Below, in pieces: positions 53,465 through 63,588 of a stretch of DNA of 64,000 bases. Source of the DNA: Burkholderia pyrrocinia (GTDB lineage: Bacteria; Pseudomonadota; Gammaproteobacteria; Burkholderiales; Burkholderiaceae); the NCBI RefSeq assembly GCF_001028665.1, contig NZ_CP011504.1:2604001-2668000 (forward strand), in the 5' to 3' direction. Numbering within the stretch: position 1 is the stretch's first letter; each line of letters begins with the position of its first letter. Position numbers and translations under genes: made by a program. The notes beneath the pieces were generated by a model. It searched no databases, was not told the origin of the DNA, and was given only the letters and a program-made list of their open reading frames with translations.

Positions 53465-53875
53465 CTATTTCTATGGCTCGCCGATGGAATAATTGGATGC
53501 TGGGTTTTTGATTCGCGGTGCGGATATTGTCTTTTGGGGGGTGATGTTTTTGTAATTCAGGTGAACATATTTGGTCGGGCTGAAAGCGTTGTTTGTGAAT
53601 GTGTTATTTGATGGGGCATACTGAAGCGATAAGTTAAATCGGCCTCTTCACCCTGGAATCAGTTTCTTGTATGGAACTGGGACGAAGGGCTGTTGATGAG
53701 GGTTCAACGACATCCATAGAAATCCGTACAAACCCAAGAAACCAGGCCGACGACACGCGATAGACGGCGGCCGTCGGCCCGCGGAGGAACATAAGACGAA
53801 CCCTAAATGAAGGCTATCCGAGACCGCGCGACTCAACCCGCGCGGTCCCCGACCGCCTCAACCTCCCCCCGCAAC
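53465..53875. other. Gene-free end of the AT-richer segment with a hairpin
   Basis: 411 bp between converging genes. The last part returns to high GC and holds a perfect nine-base stem GACCGCGCG/CGCGCGGTC (53822-53847, eight-base loop), a likely transcription end for the minus-strand EthD gene. No integrase, repeat pair or tRNA that would mark an island border is seen. Confidence 0.5.
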
Positions 53876-54592
53876 TTAACCTCGCACAGCCTTCACCACA
53901 TACTGACTGGTCGGCACCACATCGATCTTGTCGAAGTCGATGAACCGCCCGCAGCTATCCATCATCTCGGCCACATTGCGCTGAAACTTTTCGTCGTCGC
54001 CGACCGCATCGAAGAACGCGTGCGGATCGGTCATCGCCGCAGCCGGAAAGCATTCCTCGACGATCGCGTCATACCCGGGCGCCGCATGCGTAAGCGCACG
54101 CACGACGACGTTCTGCACATACAGAAAATTGTCCTGCGTATCGATCGCGACGCGCGTGTGATGCCCGTGCCACACATCGAGCCACGCTTCGTGCGTGAGG
54201 CGCGGCGGCCGCTTCAGGAACGCGAGCTGCGAGAAGCCAGTCGTGCGCTCGCCCGGCCGCGCCGGAAAGCGCGTGTTCGGAATCGGTTGCGATTCGGTGA
54301 CGAGATACGCTGCCGTGTGCGGCACGACCGCGCGCACCGCATCGTCGAACGGCTTTCGAAACATCGCGTTCGCACTGTCGACCCACACCGCGACGATCCC
54401 GTCGATGCCCGGGTGCGTGTTGGTCTGCTTCAGGCCGGCGGCCGGCGCGACATCGGCATCGGCGACGTTCACCTGCACGCCGTGCGCGCCAAGCGACAGC
54501 AGCGTGTCGGCGAGCTGCGCGCGCACCGTGCGGCTCCACTGATCGGGCGCGGCCTGCGCGTCGCGCCACAACACGTAAATGACTTTCTCCAT
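53876..54592 (-). CDS. EthD-domain protein
   Basis: 238 residues with two ferredoxin-like halves. The second half has the EthD signature LAFLKRPPRLTHEAWLDVWHGHHTRVAIDTQ with the W-x-x-H-x-x-x pattern. EthD proteins are small partners or cofactor-free enzymes in degradation of ethers, polyketides and aromatic rings. Cytoplasmic. It lies 51 bp after a BaiE-like SnoaL gene on the same strand, suggesting a common transcript and a steroid-related substrate. Catalytic role unknown. Confidence 0.8.
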   Translation of the reverse strand: MEKVIYVLWRDAQAAPDQWSRTVRAQLADTLLSLGAHGVQVNVADADVAPAAGLKQTNTHPGIDGIVAVWVDSANAMFRKPFDDAVRAVVPHTAAYLVTESQPIPNTRFPARPGERTTGFSQLAFLKRPPRLTHEAWLDVWHGHHTRVAIDTQDNFLYVQNVVVRALTHAAPGYDAIVEECFPAAAMTDPHAFFDAVGDDEKFQRNVAEMMDSCGRFIDFDKIDVVPTSQYVVKAVRG

Positions 54593-54643
54593 TGCTACGG
54601 CTCCAGAGGGGAATGACGGGATCGGCGGCGTTGCCGCCGGGGT

Positions 54644-55156
54644 TCAGGAAGCGGTGACGGCCGCGCCATGCGCACCATGTGCACCCGGCGCGAACCGGTT
54701 CGCGGTCAGCGTGAACGACGGCGGAATCGGCGACGTGACGGTTTCGAACAGCCGCTCGTGGCGCGTCGCGTGAATGCGCCACACGCCGTCGCGTTTCACG
54801 TACTGGTCGTCGTAGAACGCGGTGCCGTGCAGCAGGTAGTTGTCCTCGAGATTGATCGCGTGATCCTCGAGAAACCACACGCCGCACGCATGATCGGCGG
54901 ACACCAGCGTGAGTTCGGGGTGGTGGCCGTGATGCATCGTCAGGAAGGTCGGCTTGCCGATCAGCTCGCGCAGGCTCGACACGAAAGCGTCGCGGCCGTC
55001 ATACGCATAACGGCCGCCATACAGCCGCGCCTCGCAATCCTCGGTCAGGCAATCGGCGAGCAACGACCAGTCGTGCGTATCGACCGCGCGGAAATACCGG
55101 TACTTCAACTGTCGGATCTGCTCGTATTCATGGAGCGTGCGGGTCGTGTCGTCCAT
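54644..55156 (-). CDS. SnoaL/NTF2-fold protein resembling bile-acid 7alpha-dehydratase (BaiE/Hsh2-like)
   Basis: 170 residues of the SnoaL-like/NTF2 fold. Tyr21 and Asp26 (RYFRAVD), His75 (TMHHGHHPELT) and Asp98 (GVWFLEDH) have the same mutual spacing as Tyr30, Asp35, His83 and Asp106 of the Clostridium enzyme BaiE as I remember it: 5 residues between the first pair and 23 between the second. The MHxGHxPE and GxWxLED blocks are also shared. BaiE removes the 7alpha-hydroxyl of CoA-activated bile acids. Placement between an EthD gene and divergent SDRs supports a steroid role. ATG 55156. Confidence 0.75.
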   Translation of the reverse strand: MDDTTRTLHEYEQIRQLKYRYFRAVDTHDWSLLADCLTEDCEARLYGGRYAYDGRDAFVSSLRELIGKPTFLTMHHGHHPELTLVSADHACGVWFLEDHAINLEDNYLLHGTAFYDDQYVKRDGVWRIHATRHERLFETVTSPIPPSFTLTANRFAPGAHGAHGAAVTAS

Positions 55157-55368
55157 CGCCGTATCTCGTGGTGGTGTCGTTCGATGGTAGGAACGAAGCC
55201 GCCTGCATCGCATCGTCTGTTCGGACGAAAGGCTCGCACGTATGCAGCCTGCGCTGCCGCGATGAACCGCCGGCTTAATCCGAACGGGTGATGGCCGGCG
55301 CGTCGCGCGGCGGTAACGTGGCATCGACGCGGCATCCGATCCGCGCCGGCACCGAACAAGGAGACGGG

Positions 55369-55869
55369 ATGACCCTCATCGAATCGCTGGAAACGCGAGT
55401 GCGCAGGCTGGAGGATGCCGATGCGATCCGCCGGCTGAAGGCGCGCTACTTCACGTGCTGCGACCGCAAGGATCCGCAAGGGATGCGCGACTGCTTCGTG
55501 CCCGGCCGCGTGCACATCGACTACGGCCGGATCGGCACGTTCGATACGCGCGACGCGCTCGTCGATGTGTTCGAACGGCTCGGCTGCCATCCGAACATCG
55601 TCGAGATGCACCACGGCGTGAATCCCGACATCACCGTGCTCGATGACACGCATGCGCGCGGCACGTGGGGCCTGCACTACCAGATGATCGACACGAACGC
55701 GCACACGCTCACGCAGCTCGGCGCGTATTACGACGACGAATACCGGAAGGTCGACGGCGAATGGAAGATCGCGGGCACGCGCTGCGTCGTCACGTCGACG
55801 CTGTCGGCCCGCTACGAAGGCGATGCGTCGGGCGTGCTGTTCGCCGGCGCACAGCCGCCGGGTGCCTGA
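55369..55869 (+). CDS. SnoaL/NTF2-fold protein, second copy
   Basis: 166 residues, divergent from the BaiE-like gene (212 bp apart). Tyr27, Asp32 (RYFTCCD) and His81 (MHHGVNPDIT) match the BaiE spacing, but the position of the last Asp is Tyr104 (GTWGLHYQ). It could therefore have a different substrate or reaction, or be the partner chain of a heteromer. AAGGAGACGGG precedes the ATG. SDR genes follow on the same strand after 50 bp. Confidence 0.75.
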   Translation: MTLIESLETRVRRLEDADAIRRLKARYFTCCDRKDPQGMRDCFVPGRVHIDYGRIGTFDTRDALVDVFERLGCHPNIVEMHHGVNPDITVLDDTHARGTWGLHYQMIDTNAHTLTQLGAYYDDEYRKVDGEWKIAGTRCVVTSTLSARYEGDASGVLFAGAQPPGA

Positions 55870-55919
55870 CGCACGCCATTGCCACGCACGTGGCGGACAT
55901 TCCACAGGAGACATCGAAC

Positions 55920-56786
55920 ATGACACAGAACCACGATGCGCCGGTTGCCATCGTGACGGGCGCATCGCGCGGCGCGGGCAAGGGTATCGCGCGCGCGCTC
56001 GGCGCGGCCGGCATGACCGTCTACGTGACGGGCCGTTCGCAGAACGAAGGAGATGCACCGCTGCCCGGCACGATCCACGAGACCGCGCGCGAGATCGACG
56101 CGCTCGGCGGCCGCGGGATCGCGGTGGCCTGCGACCACGCGGACGATGCGCAGGTGAAGGCGCTGTTCGAGCGCATCGAACGCGACAGCGGACGGCTCGA
56201 CATCCTCGTCAACAACGCGACCTACCTGCACGACCAGTTGATCCTGCCGGGCCCGTTCTGGGAAAAATCGCTCGACCTCGTGAACATCCTCGACGTGGGG
56301 CTGCGCTCGGCCTACGTCGCGAGCTGGCATGCGGCGCCGCTGATGGCGAAGCGCCGCAGCGGGCTGATCGCATTCACGTCTTCGTTCGGCGCGAGCTGCT
56401 ACATGCACGGCGCGGCCTACGGCGCGCAGAAATCGGGCGTCGACAAGTTCGCGAAGGACATGGCCGTCGACCTGAAACCGTTCGACGTCGCGGCCGTGTC
56501 GATCTGGATGGGCCCGCTGCGCACCGAGCGCACGACGCGCGTGTGGGACGAGCATCCGGATCTCTACAAGGAGTTCTCGCTCGTCGCCGAAAGCCCGGAA
56601 TTCACGGGCCGCGTGATTCACGCGATCCACGGCGATCCGCAGCGCATGGCGCTGTCGGGGCAGGTGCTCGTCGGCGCGGAAGCCGCGCTGCAATACGGCA
56701 TCGCCGATCTCGACGGCAAGCAGCCGCCGTCGTACCGCGAGCTGCTCGGCGGGCCCGTGCAGGCCCATCCGGCGATCGTCGCTTAA
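55920..56786 (+). CDS. DHRS1-like short-chain dehydrogenase
   Basis: 288 residues: TGASRGAGKGIARALG at 14-29 (Ala in place of Ile), Arg in YVTGRSQNE, NNATYLHDQ, Ser in FTSSFGAS and YGAQKSGVDKFAKD. The C-terminal ALSGQVLVGAEAALQYGIADLDGKQPPSYREL is characteristic of DHRS1-type SDRs, for which steroid reductase activity is reported in mammals. Linked to the NTF2-fold gene and followed after nine bases by the next SDR. Confidence 0.82.
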   Translation: MTQNHDAPVAIVTGASRGAGKGIARALGAAGMTVYVTGRSQNEGDAPLPGTIHETAREIDALGGRGIAVACDHADDAQVKALFERIERDSGRLDILVNNATYLHDQLILPGPFWEKSLDLVNILDVGLRSAYVASWHAAPLMAKRRSGLIAFTSSFGASCYMHGAAYGAQKSGVDKFAKDMAVDLKPFDVAAVSIWMGPLRTERTTRVWDEHPDLYKEFSLVAESPEFTGRVIHAIHGDPQRMALSGQVLVGAEAALQYGIADLDGKQPPSYRELLGGPVQAHPAIVA

Positions 56787-56795
56787 GGAGCGCGC

Positions 56796-57551
56796 ATGGG
56801 CATCCTGAAGGGCAAGGTCGCGCTCGTGACGGGCGCGGGGCAGGGCGTCGGCCAGGGCGTCGCGCATGCGCTCGCGGCGGAAGGCGCGCACGTCGCGGTG
56901 GTCGGTCGCACGCGCGACAAGCTGCTTGCCACCTGCGACGCGATCCGCGCACGTGGCGGTATCGCGGAGCCGTTCGTGTGCGACGTGATGAACGCCGCAC
57001 AGATCGCGGCTTGCGTCGATGCCGTCGTCGAACGGTACGGCGGCGTGCAGATCCTGATCAACAACGCGCAGGTCGTGCCGCTCGGCCGCCTGCTCGACGT
57101 GACGGATGCGGATTTTCTGGCGGGGCTCGAATCGGGGCCGATTGCGACGCTGCGGATGATGCGCGCGTGCCATCCGCATCTGAAGGGCGACGGCGTGATC
57201 GTCAATTTCGCGTCGTCGGCTGCGGTGCGCTGGGATGCGTCCGGTTACGGCGCGTACGCGGCGACCAAGGAGGCGATTCGTGCGCTGACGCGCGCGGCGG
57301 CGTGCGAATGGGGCGCGGACGGCATCCGCGTGAACGCGGTCGCGCCGCATGCGTTGTCGCCGGGCCTGAAAGGCTGGGTCGATGCGAATCCGCAGGAAGC
57401 GGCAGCATTCTTCCGCACGATCCCGCTCGGCCGCGTGGGCGACTGCGAGCAGGACATCGGGCGCGCGATCGTGTTTCTCGCGAGCCGCGATGCCGCGTAC
57501 CTGACGGGCGCGACGCTGCCGCTCGACGGCGGGCAGGCTTACTGGGGCTAA
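56796..57551 (+). CDS. Short-chain dehydrogenase/reductase with atypical NNAQ motif
   Basis: 251 residues: TGAGQGVGQGVAHALA at 13-28, Arg in VVGRTRDK (NADP preference). The NNAG motif reads INNAQVVPLGR and the catalytic Ser lies in NFASSAAVRW before YGAYAATKEAIRAL. Val in the cofactor loop and Gln in NNAQ are unusual but seen in some SDRs. Active-site Tyr and Lys are present, so it is probably functional. RBS AAGGAG at 56785-56790. Confidence 0.83.
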   Translation: MGILKGKVALVTGAGQGVGQGVAHALAAEGAHVAVVGRTRDKLLATCDAIRARGGIAEPFVCDVMNAAQIAACVDAVVERYGGVQILINNAQVVPLGRLLDVTDADFLAGLESGPIATLRMMRACHPHLKGDGVIVNFASSAAVRWDASGYGAYAATKEAIRALTRAAACEWGADGIRVNAVAPHALSPGLKGWVDANPQEAAAFFRTIPLGRVGDCEQDIGRAIVFLASRDAAYLTGATLPLDGGQAYWG

Positions 57552-57648
57552 AGGCGGGGGCTGACGGCGCGAGCCGCGCACCAATCATGGGTCCGGCACG
57601 CACGTTTGCGCGTGACTGCCGGCAAACCGGAATCGAAGAGAGGACGAC

Positions 57649-58425
57649 ATGGGTCGACTGGAAGGAAAAGTAGCGATCGTGACGGGCGGCGCGCGCGGGA
57701 TGGGCGCGGCAACTTGCAGGCTGTTCGTCGAAGAGGGCGCGCGCGTCGTGATCGGCGACGTGCTCGACGCGGAAGGCGAAGCGCTCGCGCGCGAACTCGG
57801 CAGCGCGGCGCGCTTCATGCGGCTCGACGTCGCCGACGAAGCGAACTGGGCGCGCGTGGCCGACGCGACGGTCGAGCAGTTCGGCCGCATCGACGTGCTC
57901 GTCAACAATGCGGCCGTGCTGACGTTCGGCGGCATCACCGAGCTGTCGAAACGCGATTTCGAGCGCGCGGTGTCGATCAACCTCGTCGGCACGTTCGTCG
58001 GCATCCGCACGGTTGCGACGCGCATGATCGCGCAGAAGAGCGGGTCGATCGTCAACATCTCGTCGGTGGACGGCCTGCGTGGCGTGAATGCACTCGCCGC
58101 GTACGTGTCGAGCAAGTGGGGCGTGCGCGGGCTGACGAAGGTCGCGGCGCTCGAACTCGGCCACCAGGGCGTGCGCGTGAATTCGATCCATCCGGGCGGC
58201 GTGAACACGGTGATGTCGAACCCGACCGGCGCGCCGCTCGAGGAAATCAACAAGCACTATGCGAACGTGCCGCTGCAGCGCGTCGGCCTGCCCGACGAGA
58301 TCGCGCGCGCGACGCTGTTCCTCGCGAGCGACGACGCGTCGTACTGCAACGGCGCCGAACTGGCCGTCGACGGCGGGATGGCGGCGGGCGCGTATTACCC
58401 CGGATTGCCGGGCGCGCCGTTTTGA
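57649..58425 (+). CDS. 3alpha/20beta-hydroxysteroid dehydrogenase-like SDR
   Basis: 258 residues: TGGARGMGAATCRLF, Asp in VVIGDVLDAEGEALARELGSAARFMRLDV (NAD), NNAAVLTFGGI, SSVDGLRGVNALAAYVSSK and NSIHPGGVNT. GGARGMGA, GDVLDAEG and ELGxxGVRVNSIHPG are the features by which I place it with mycobacterial Rv2002 (FabG3) and Streptomyces 3alpha,20beta-HSD. It follows the previous SDR by 97 bp and has AGAGAGGACGAC before ATG. Likely a hydroxysteroid oxidoreductase. Confidence 0.85.
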   Translation: MGRLEGKVAIVTGGARGMGAATCRLFVEEGARVVIGDVLDAEGEALARELGSAARFMRLDVADEANWARVADATVEQFGRIDVLVNNAAVLTFGGITELSKRDFERAVSINLVGTFVGIRTVATRMIAQKSGSIVNISSVDGLRGVNALAAYVSSKWGVRGLTKVAALELGHQGVRVNSIHPGGVNTVMSNPTGAPLEEINKHYANVPLQRVGLPDEIARATLFLASDDASYCNGAELAVDGGMAAGAYYPGLPGAPF

Positions 58426-58952
58426 GCGGGGGCGTCCATCACGCATTCAGGTCGGATGTTTGTGTACGCAACCTAATTCAGGGTTTGCCTGAGTAGCGAA
58501 AACGAGAATCCGCCGGGCGCGCATTCGCAATTTTCATGCGCGCAGCCGGCGGGCCGAACCTGGCGGTTTCGCCAAACCCTTGTGCGACGGACCTTCCGCG
58601 GGTTTCGTCCCCGACAGCGATCGCATCGACGCAGTCAGAATGGCTTGCCGGCAACGCATGTGCCTGCACGTCGTCACACTTGTTTCTTGTTGCAACGCAA
58701 CGCCCGCTCAATAACGGCGATGGTATGCTGGCCGGCATGGAAGTTGTAAGGCAGGTTGCATGCATGGCGAAACTCGCGTTCGCATCTTCTAACGAGACAT
58801 CACATCCTCTCGCCCGCATCGCGGCATCGACACGCGCACAGTTCGCGTGCCCCGCGTTGCGCGTTGCTGCGTCCTGCATTCCGATCGCATTCCCCATCTG
58901 GCGGGTTCACCCCGCAACCCCCATCCCCGCCCAATAATCTGGAGACGTTCCC
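58426..58952. other. Intergenic region before pckG
   Basis: 527 bp without a real gene. A large bulged hairpin (58510-58552, arms CCGCCGG-GCGCGCA and TGCGCGC-AG-CCGGCGG) could end the SDR operon. TTGTTGCAACG near 58690 contains the palindrome GTTGCAAC. A -10-like TATGCT is seen at about 58726 but lacks a matching -35, so the pckG promoter is unresolved. Confidence 0.45.
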
Positions 58953-60818
<1,866 letters not shown>

Positions 60819-60877
60819 ACGATCTGCATCGGCGTATCGGCGTATCGTCGCATTGACGCATTGACGCACCGACCCTG

Positions 60878-60916
60878 ACGTCCCGCCGCCGGCATCCATC
60901 GCCGGCGGCGGGACGT
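60878..60916 (+). terminator. Terminator of pckG
   Basis: 16-bp stem (60878-60893 with 60901-60916, seven-base loop) followed by TTTTC. The reverse strand serves the converging epimerase-type gene. Between the stop and the stem are octamer repeats (CGGCGTAT twice, CATTGACG twice). Confidence 0.8.
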
Positions 60917-60933
60917 TTTCGCATCGATGCCGC

Positions 60934-61842
60934 TTACTGCGCGCTGCAATGCGCGACGACTTCGTCGACCGCGCGCTGCACGTCGCCGCGTCGGTAGCGC
61001 AGCAGCGCGATATCGGCCGGATCGGGTTCGTACGACACGACGTTGCCGCGCCCCGTGTAGATCGCGATGTCGGGCAGCAGCGGATGCTCCTGGTCGAGCG
61101 ACGGCACATCCTGCGCGTTGCCGGCCGCGCGGAAGAACGCCGCGAAGTAGTCGGCGAAGCTGAGGTTCTCGTCGCCGACGAGGTAGGCCTTGCCCGCTTC
61201 GCCGCGCTGCAGTGCGCCCCAGATCGCTTCCGACAGCGATTGCGTCGAGATGAAGTTGCTGCCGCCGGCCGGCCCGTACACGGGCAGCCCTGCGAACTGG
61301 CCCCGTGCATAACCCGTGTATGCGGCGAACATCTCGTTGCGCAGCCCCGGCACCGACCCGACCACGAACGGCGCATTGACGCTGCACACCGCGAACGACG
61401 GCGTCGCGAGCGCGCGCACGCGCTCATCGGCGAGATGGCGCGAGCGCACGTACGGCACGGTATCGACGAGCGCGGGCGCGACCTGCGGATAGAAACTGCC
61501 GACCAGCACCGCGCGCTTCACGCCCGCGTCGCGCGCAAGCGCGAAGAAGCGCGGCACCGCGTCGACGTTCGCGCGTTCCCAGTGCGCGGCTTCGTCGGTA
61601 CCGGGCGGCAGGTGGCGGATGTCGTTGCCGGCCGCGAACACGACCGCGTCGAACGGCGCGAGATCGTCGCGCGTGAAGTTGCCGGCCACGTAGTCGCGCA
61701 GCAGCACGTCGAACTGCGCGAGCGCGCTGCCGGCCGCGGGCGGCTTGCGCGCGGCGAGCGTCACGTGGTTGCCCTGCGCATGCAGGTGCAGCGCGGCGTG
61801 GCCGCCGATGAGGCCGGTACCGCCGACGATCAGGATTTTCAT
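60934..61842 (-). CDS. NAD-dependent epimerase/dehydratase-type (extended SDR) protein
   Basis: 302 residues: MKILIVGGTGLIGGHAALHLHAQG, the extended-SDR GxxGxxG loop, and Arg in VTLAARKPPA. The YxxxK dyad is not in the standard place; instead VPYVRSRHLADERVRAL and FVVGSVPGL fill that region, so a catalytic role of the usual kind is doubtful. The atypical/NmrA-like SDRs are the nearest group. It shares a strand with the SDRs downstream in map order (61.9-64 kb), 73 bp after the first of them. Confidence 0.78.
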   Translation of the reverse strand: MKILIVGGTGLIGGHAALHLHAQGNHVTLAARKPPAAGSALAQFDVLLRDYVAGNFTRDDLAPFDAVVFAAGNDIRHLPPGTDEAAHWERANVDAVPRFFALARDAGVKRAVLVGSFYPQVAPALVDTVPYVRSRHLADERVRALATPSFAVCSVNAPFVVGSVPGLRNEMFAAYTGYARGQFAGLPVYGPAGGSNFISTQSLSEAIWGALQRGEAGKAYLVGDENLSFADYFAAFFRAAGNAQDVPSLDQEHPLLPDIAIYTGRGNVVSYEPDPADIALLRYRRGDVQRAVDEVVAHCSAQ

Positions 61843-61915
61843 GGTGTCTCCGTGGCGGCGCAGGCGCGCCGCGTGAATTGAACGGGGGAAGCCGCAAACG
61901 CGTGCGCTGCGTCGC

Positions 61916-62752
61916 TCAGAAATTGAAGCCGTTGCCCGTGACGACGGGCATGTTGGTCCAGAAGCCGTTCGGATCGCGATACCAGCCGGCCGCCGCGAGC
62001 GCGCCGCCGTCGACGTGCAGCGTCGTGCCGGTGACCCACGCGGCGAGCGGGCTCGCAAGGAACAGCGCGGCGCCCGCGATGTCGCCGGCCGCACCGAAGC
62101 GTCCGAGCGGAATCCAGCGCGGGATGTGGTCATGGTGTTCGGCCGCGACCATCGCGCTGACGGGCACCTGCGGCGTCTCGGTGGTTTCGGGCGCGATCTG
62201 GTTCACGCGAATGCCGGCCGGCCCGAGTTCGAGCGCGAGGCTTTTCGTGAAGCCGGTCAGCGCGGCCTTGAACGACGCGTACACGGTGCAGTTCGGAATC
62301 GCGCGGAAGCCCTCGATCGACGACACGCCGACGATGCTGCCGCCCGCGCCGCGCTTGCGCAGCAACGGCAGCATCGCGCGCGTGACGATGAACACCTGGC
62401 GCAGGTTCACGTCGAACAGCCGCGCGATATCGTCGTCGGTGCAGTCGTCGAACGGTTTCGCGATCTGCAGGAAATCGCCGACGTTGTTGACGAGCACATC
62501 GAGGCCGCCGAAGCGCGCGTCGACCGTCCGCGCGAACGCATCGACCTCGTCGCGGCGCGTGACGTCCACGGTGCCGACGAGCGCGTCGACGCCCGCGGCT
62601 TCGAGCGCGTGGCGCACGTCCTGCGCGCGTGCCGCGTCGATCTCGGCCACGGCCACGCGTGCGCCCGCTGCGCCGAACGCTTCCGCACAGGCGCGGCCGA
62701 TGCCCGCGCCGCCGCCGGTGACCAGCACGGTCTTGCCGGTGAATGAAATCAT
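61916..62752 (-). CDS. Short-chain dehydrogenase/reductase with C-terminal extension
   Basis: 278 residues: TGGGAGIGRACAEAF at 13-27, Glu in VAVAEIDAARA (NAD), NNVGDFLQIAKP in place of NNAG, Ser in VSSIEGFRAIPNCTVYASFKAALTG and a long tail GGALAAAGWYRDPNGFWTNMPVVTG. The NNVGDF and YASFK variants (Ala/Phe in the YxxxK) recur in SDRs of steroid and terpenoid clusters. On one minus-strand operon with the genes on both sides. Confidence 0.83.
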   Translation of the reverse strand: MISFTGKTVLVTGGGAGIGRACAEAFGAAGARVAVAEIDAARAQDVRHALEAAGVDALVGTVDVTRRDEVDAFARTVDARFGGLDVLVNNVGDFLQIAKPFDDCTDDDIARLFDVNLRQVFIVTRAMLPLLRKRGAGGSIVGVSSIEGFRAIPNCTVYASFKAALTGFTKSLALELGPAGIRVNQIAPETTETPQVPVSAMVAAEHHDHIPRWIPLGRFGAAGDIAGAALFLASPLAAWVTGTTLHVDGGALAAAGWYRDPNGFWTNMPVVTGNGFNF

Positions 62753-62789
62753 CGAAGGACTCCTCTGAATGGAAAAGCGTCGAGCCGCG

Positions 62790-63548
62790 TCACAGCGACG
62801 ACACCAGTTGGGCGTTGTCGATCCGCAGTTCCGCCCCGTTCACGAAACGCGATTCGTCGGACGCAAGGAACAGCACGAGATTCGCGACGTCCTGCGGGTC
62901 GCACATGCGCGCCATCGGATCGCTGCCGATGCCGAGCGCGGCCGGATCGAGATCGGGCATCAGCGCCTGCGTCATCGGCGTCCAGATCCCGTCCGGATGG
63001 ATCGAGTTGCAGCGGATCCGGTAGCCGCTGCGCTTGCAGTGCACGGCGACGCTGCGTGCGAGCGCCGTCACCGCGCCTTTCGACCCGGTGTACGCGCACA
63101 TCATCGGCAGCCCGCCGAGCGCGGCGACCGACGACATCATCACGATCGAGCCCGGCGTGTCGTTGCCTTTCATCGCGCCGATCGCGTACTTGCAGCCGAG
63201 GAAATAGCCGTCCGCGTTGGTGCGCATCACGCGCCGCCACGTGTCGAGGCTCGTGTCCTCGATCGAGCCGACCGGGCAGATCGCCGCGTTGTTGACGAGC
63301 ACGTCGAGACGGCCGAAGCGGTCGAGCGTCGACGCGATCGCGTGCCGCCAGCCGTCTTCGTCGGCGATGTCGTGGCGCACGAACAGCGCCGCGTCGCCGA
63401 TCTCGCGGGCGAGCGCACGGCCCGCGTCCTCGTCGATGTCGGTCAGCACGACGCGCGCGCCTTCGGCGGCGAGCAGCAGCGCATCCGCGCGGCCGACGCC
63501 GCTTGCCGCGCCGGTGACCAGCGCGACCTTGTTTGCGACTCGATTCAT
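62790..63548 (-). CDS. 3beta/17beta-hydroxysteroid dehydrogenase-like SDR
   Basis: 252 residues. VTGAASGVGRADALLLAAEGARVVLTDIDEDAGRALAREIGDAALFVRHDIADEDGW is close in pattern to Comamonas testosteroni 3beta/17beta-HSD (TGGASGVGxE, DINEAAGQQLAAELGERxMFVRHDV), as are CKRSGYRIRCNSIHPDGIWTPMTQA and LFLASDESRFVNGAELRIDN. The active site is Y-T-G-S-K. It would oxidise ring A or D hydroxyls of steroids with NAD. ATG 63548. Confidence 0.85.
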   Translation of the reverse strand: MNRVANKVALVTGAASGVGRADALLLAAEGARVVLTDIDEDAGRALAREIGDAALFVRHDIADEDGWRHAIASTLDRFGRLDVLVNNAAICPVGSIEDTSLDTWRRVMRTNADGYFLGCKYAIGAMKGNDTPGSIVMMSSVAALGGLPMMCAYTGSKGAVTALARSVAVHCKRSGYRIRCNSIHPDGIWTPMTQALMPDLDPAALGIGSDPMARMCDPQDVANLVLFLASDESRFVNGAELRIDNAQLVSSL

Positions 63549-63588
63549 GTGTCGGTCGATTCCTGTGAGGTTGAAAGAAGGTGGGTGC

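Noticed and set aside
51180..53875. Integrated prophage or genomic island with att sites
   Set aside because: The AT-rich block has no integrase, transposase, tRNA or flanking direct repeats that I can see; transfer is suggested only by composition.
60934..61842. Calling the epimerase-type protein a catalytic hydroxysteroid dehydrogenase
   Set aside because: The YxxxK dyad is not where an extended SDR should have it, so only the Rossmann fold is supported.
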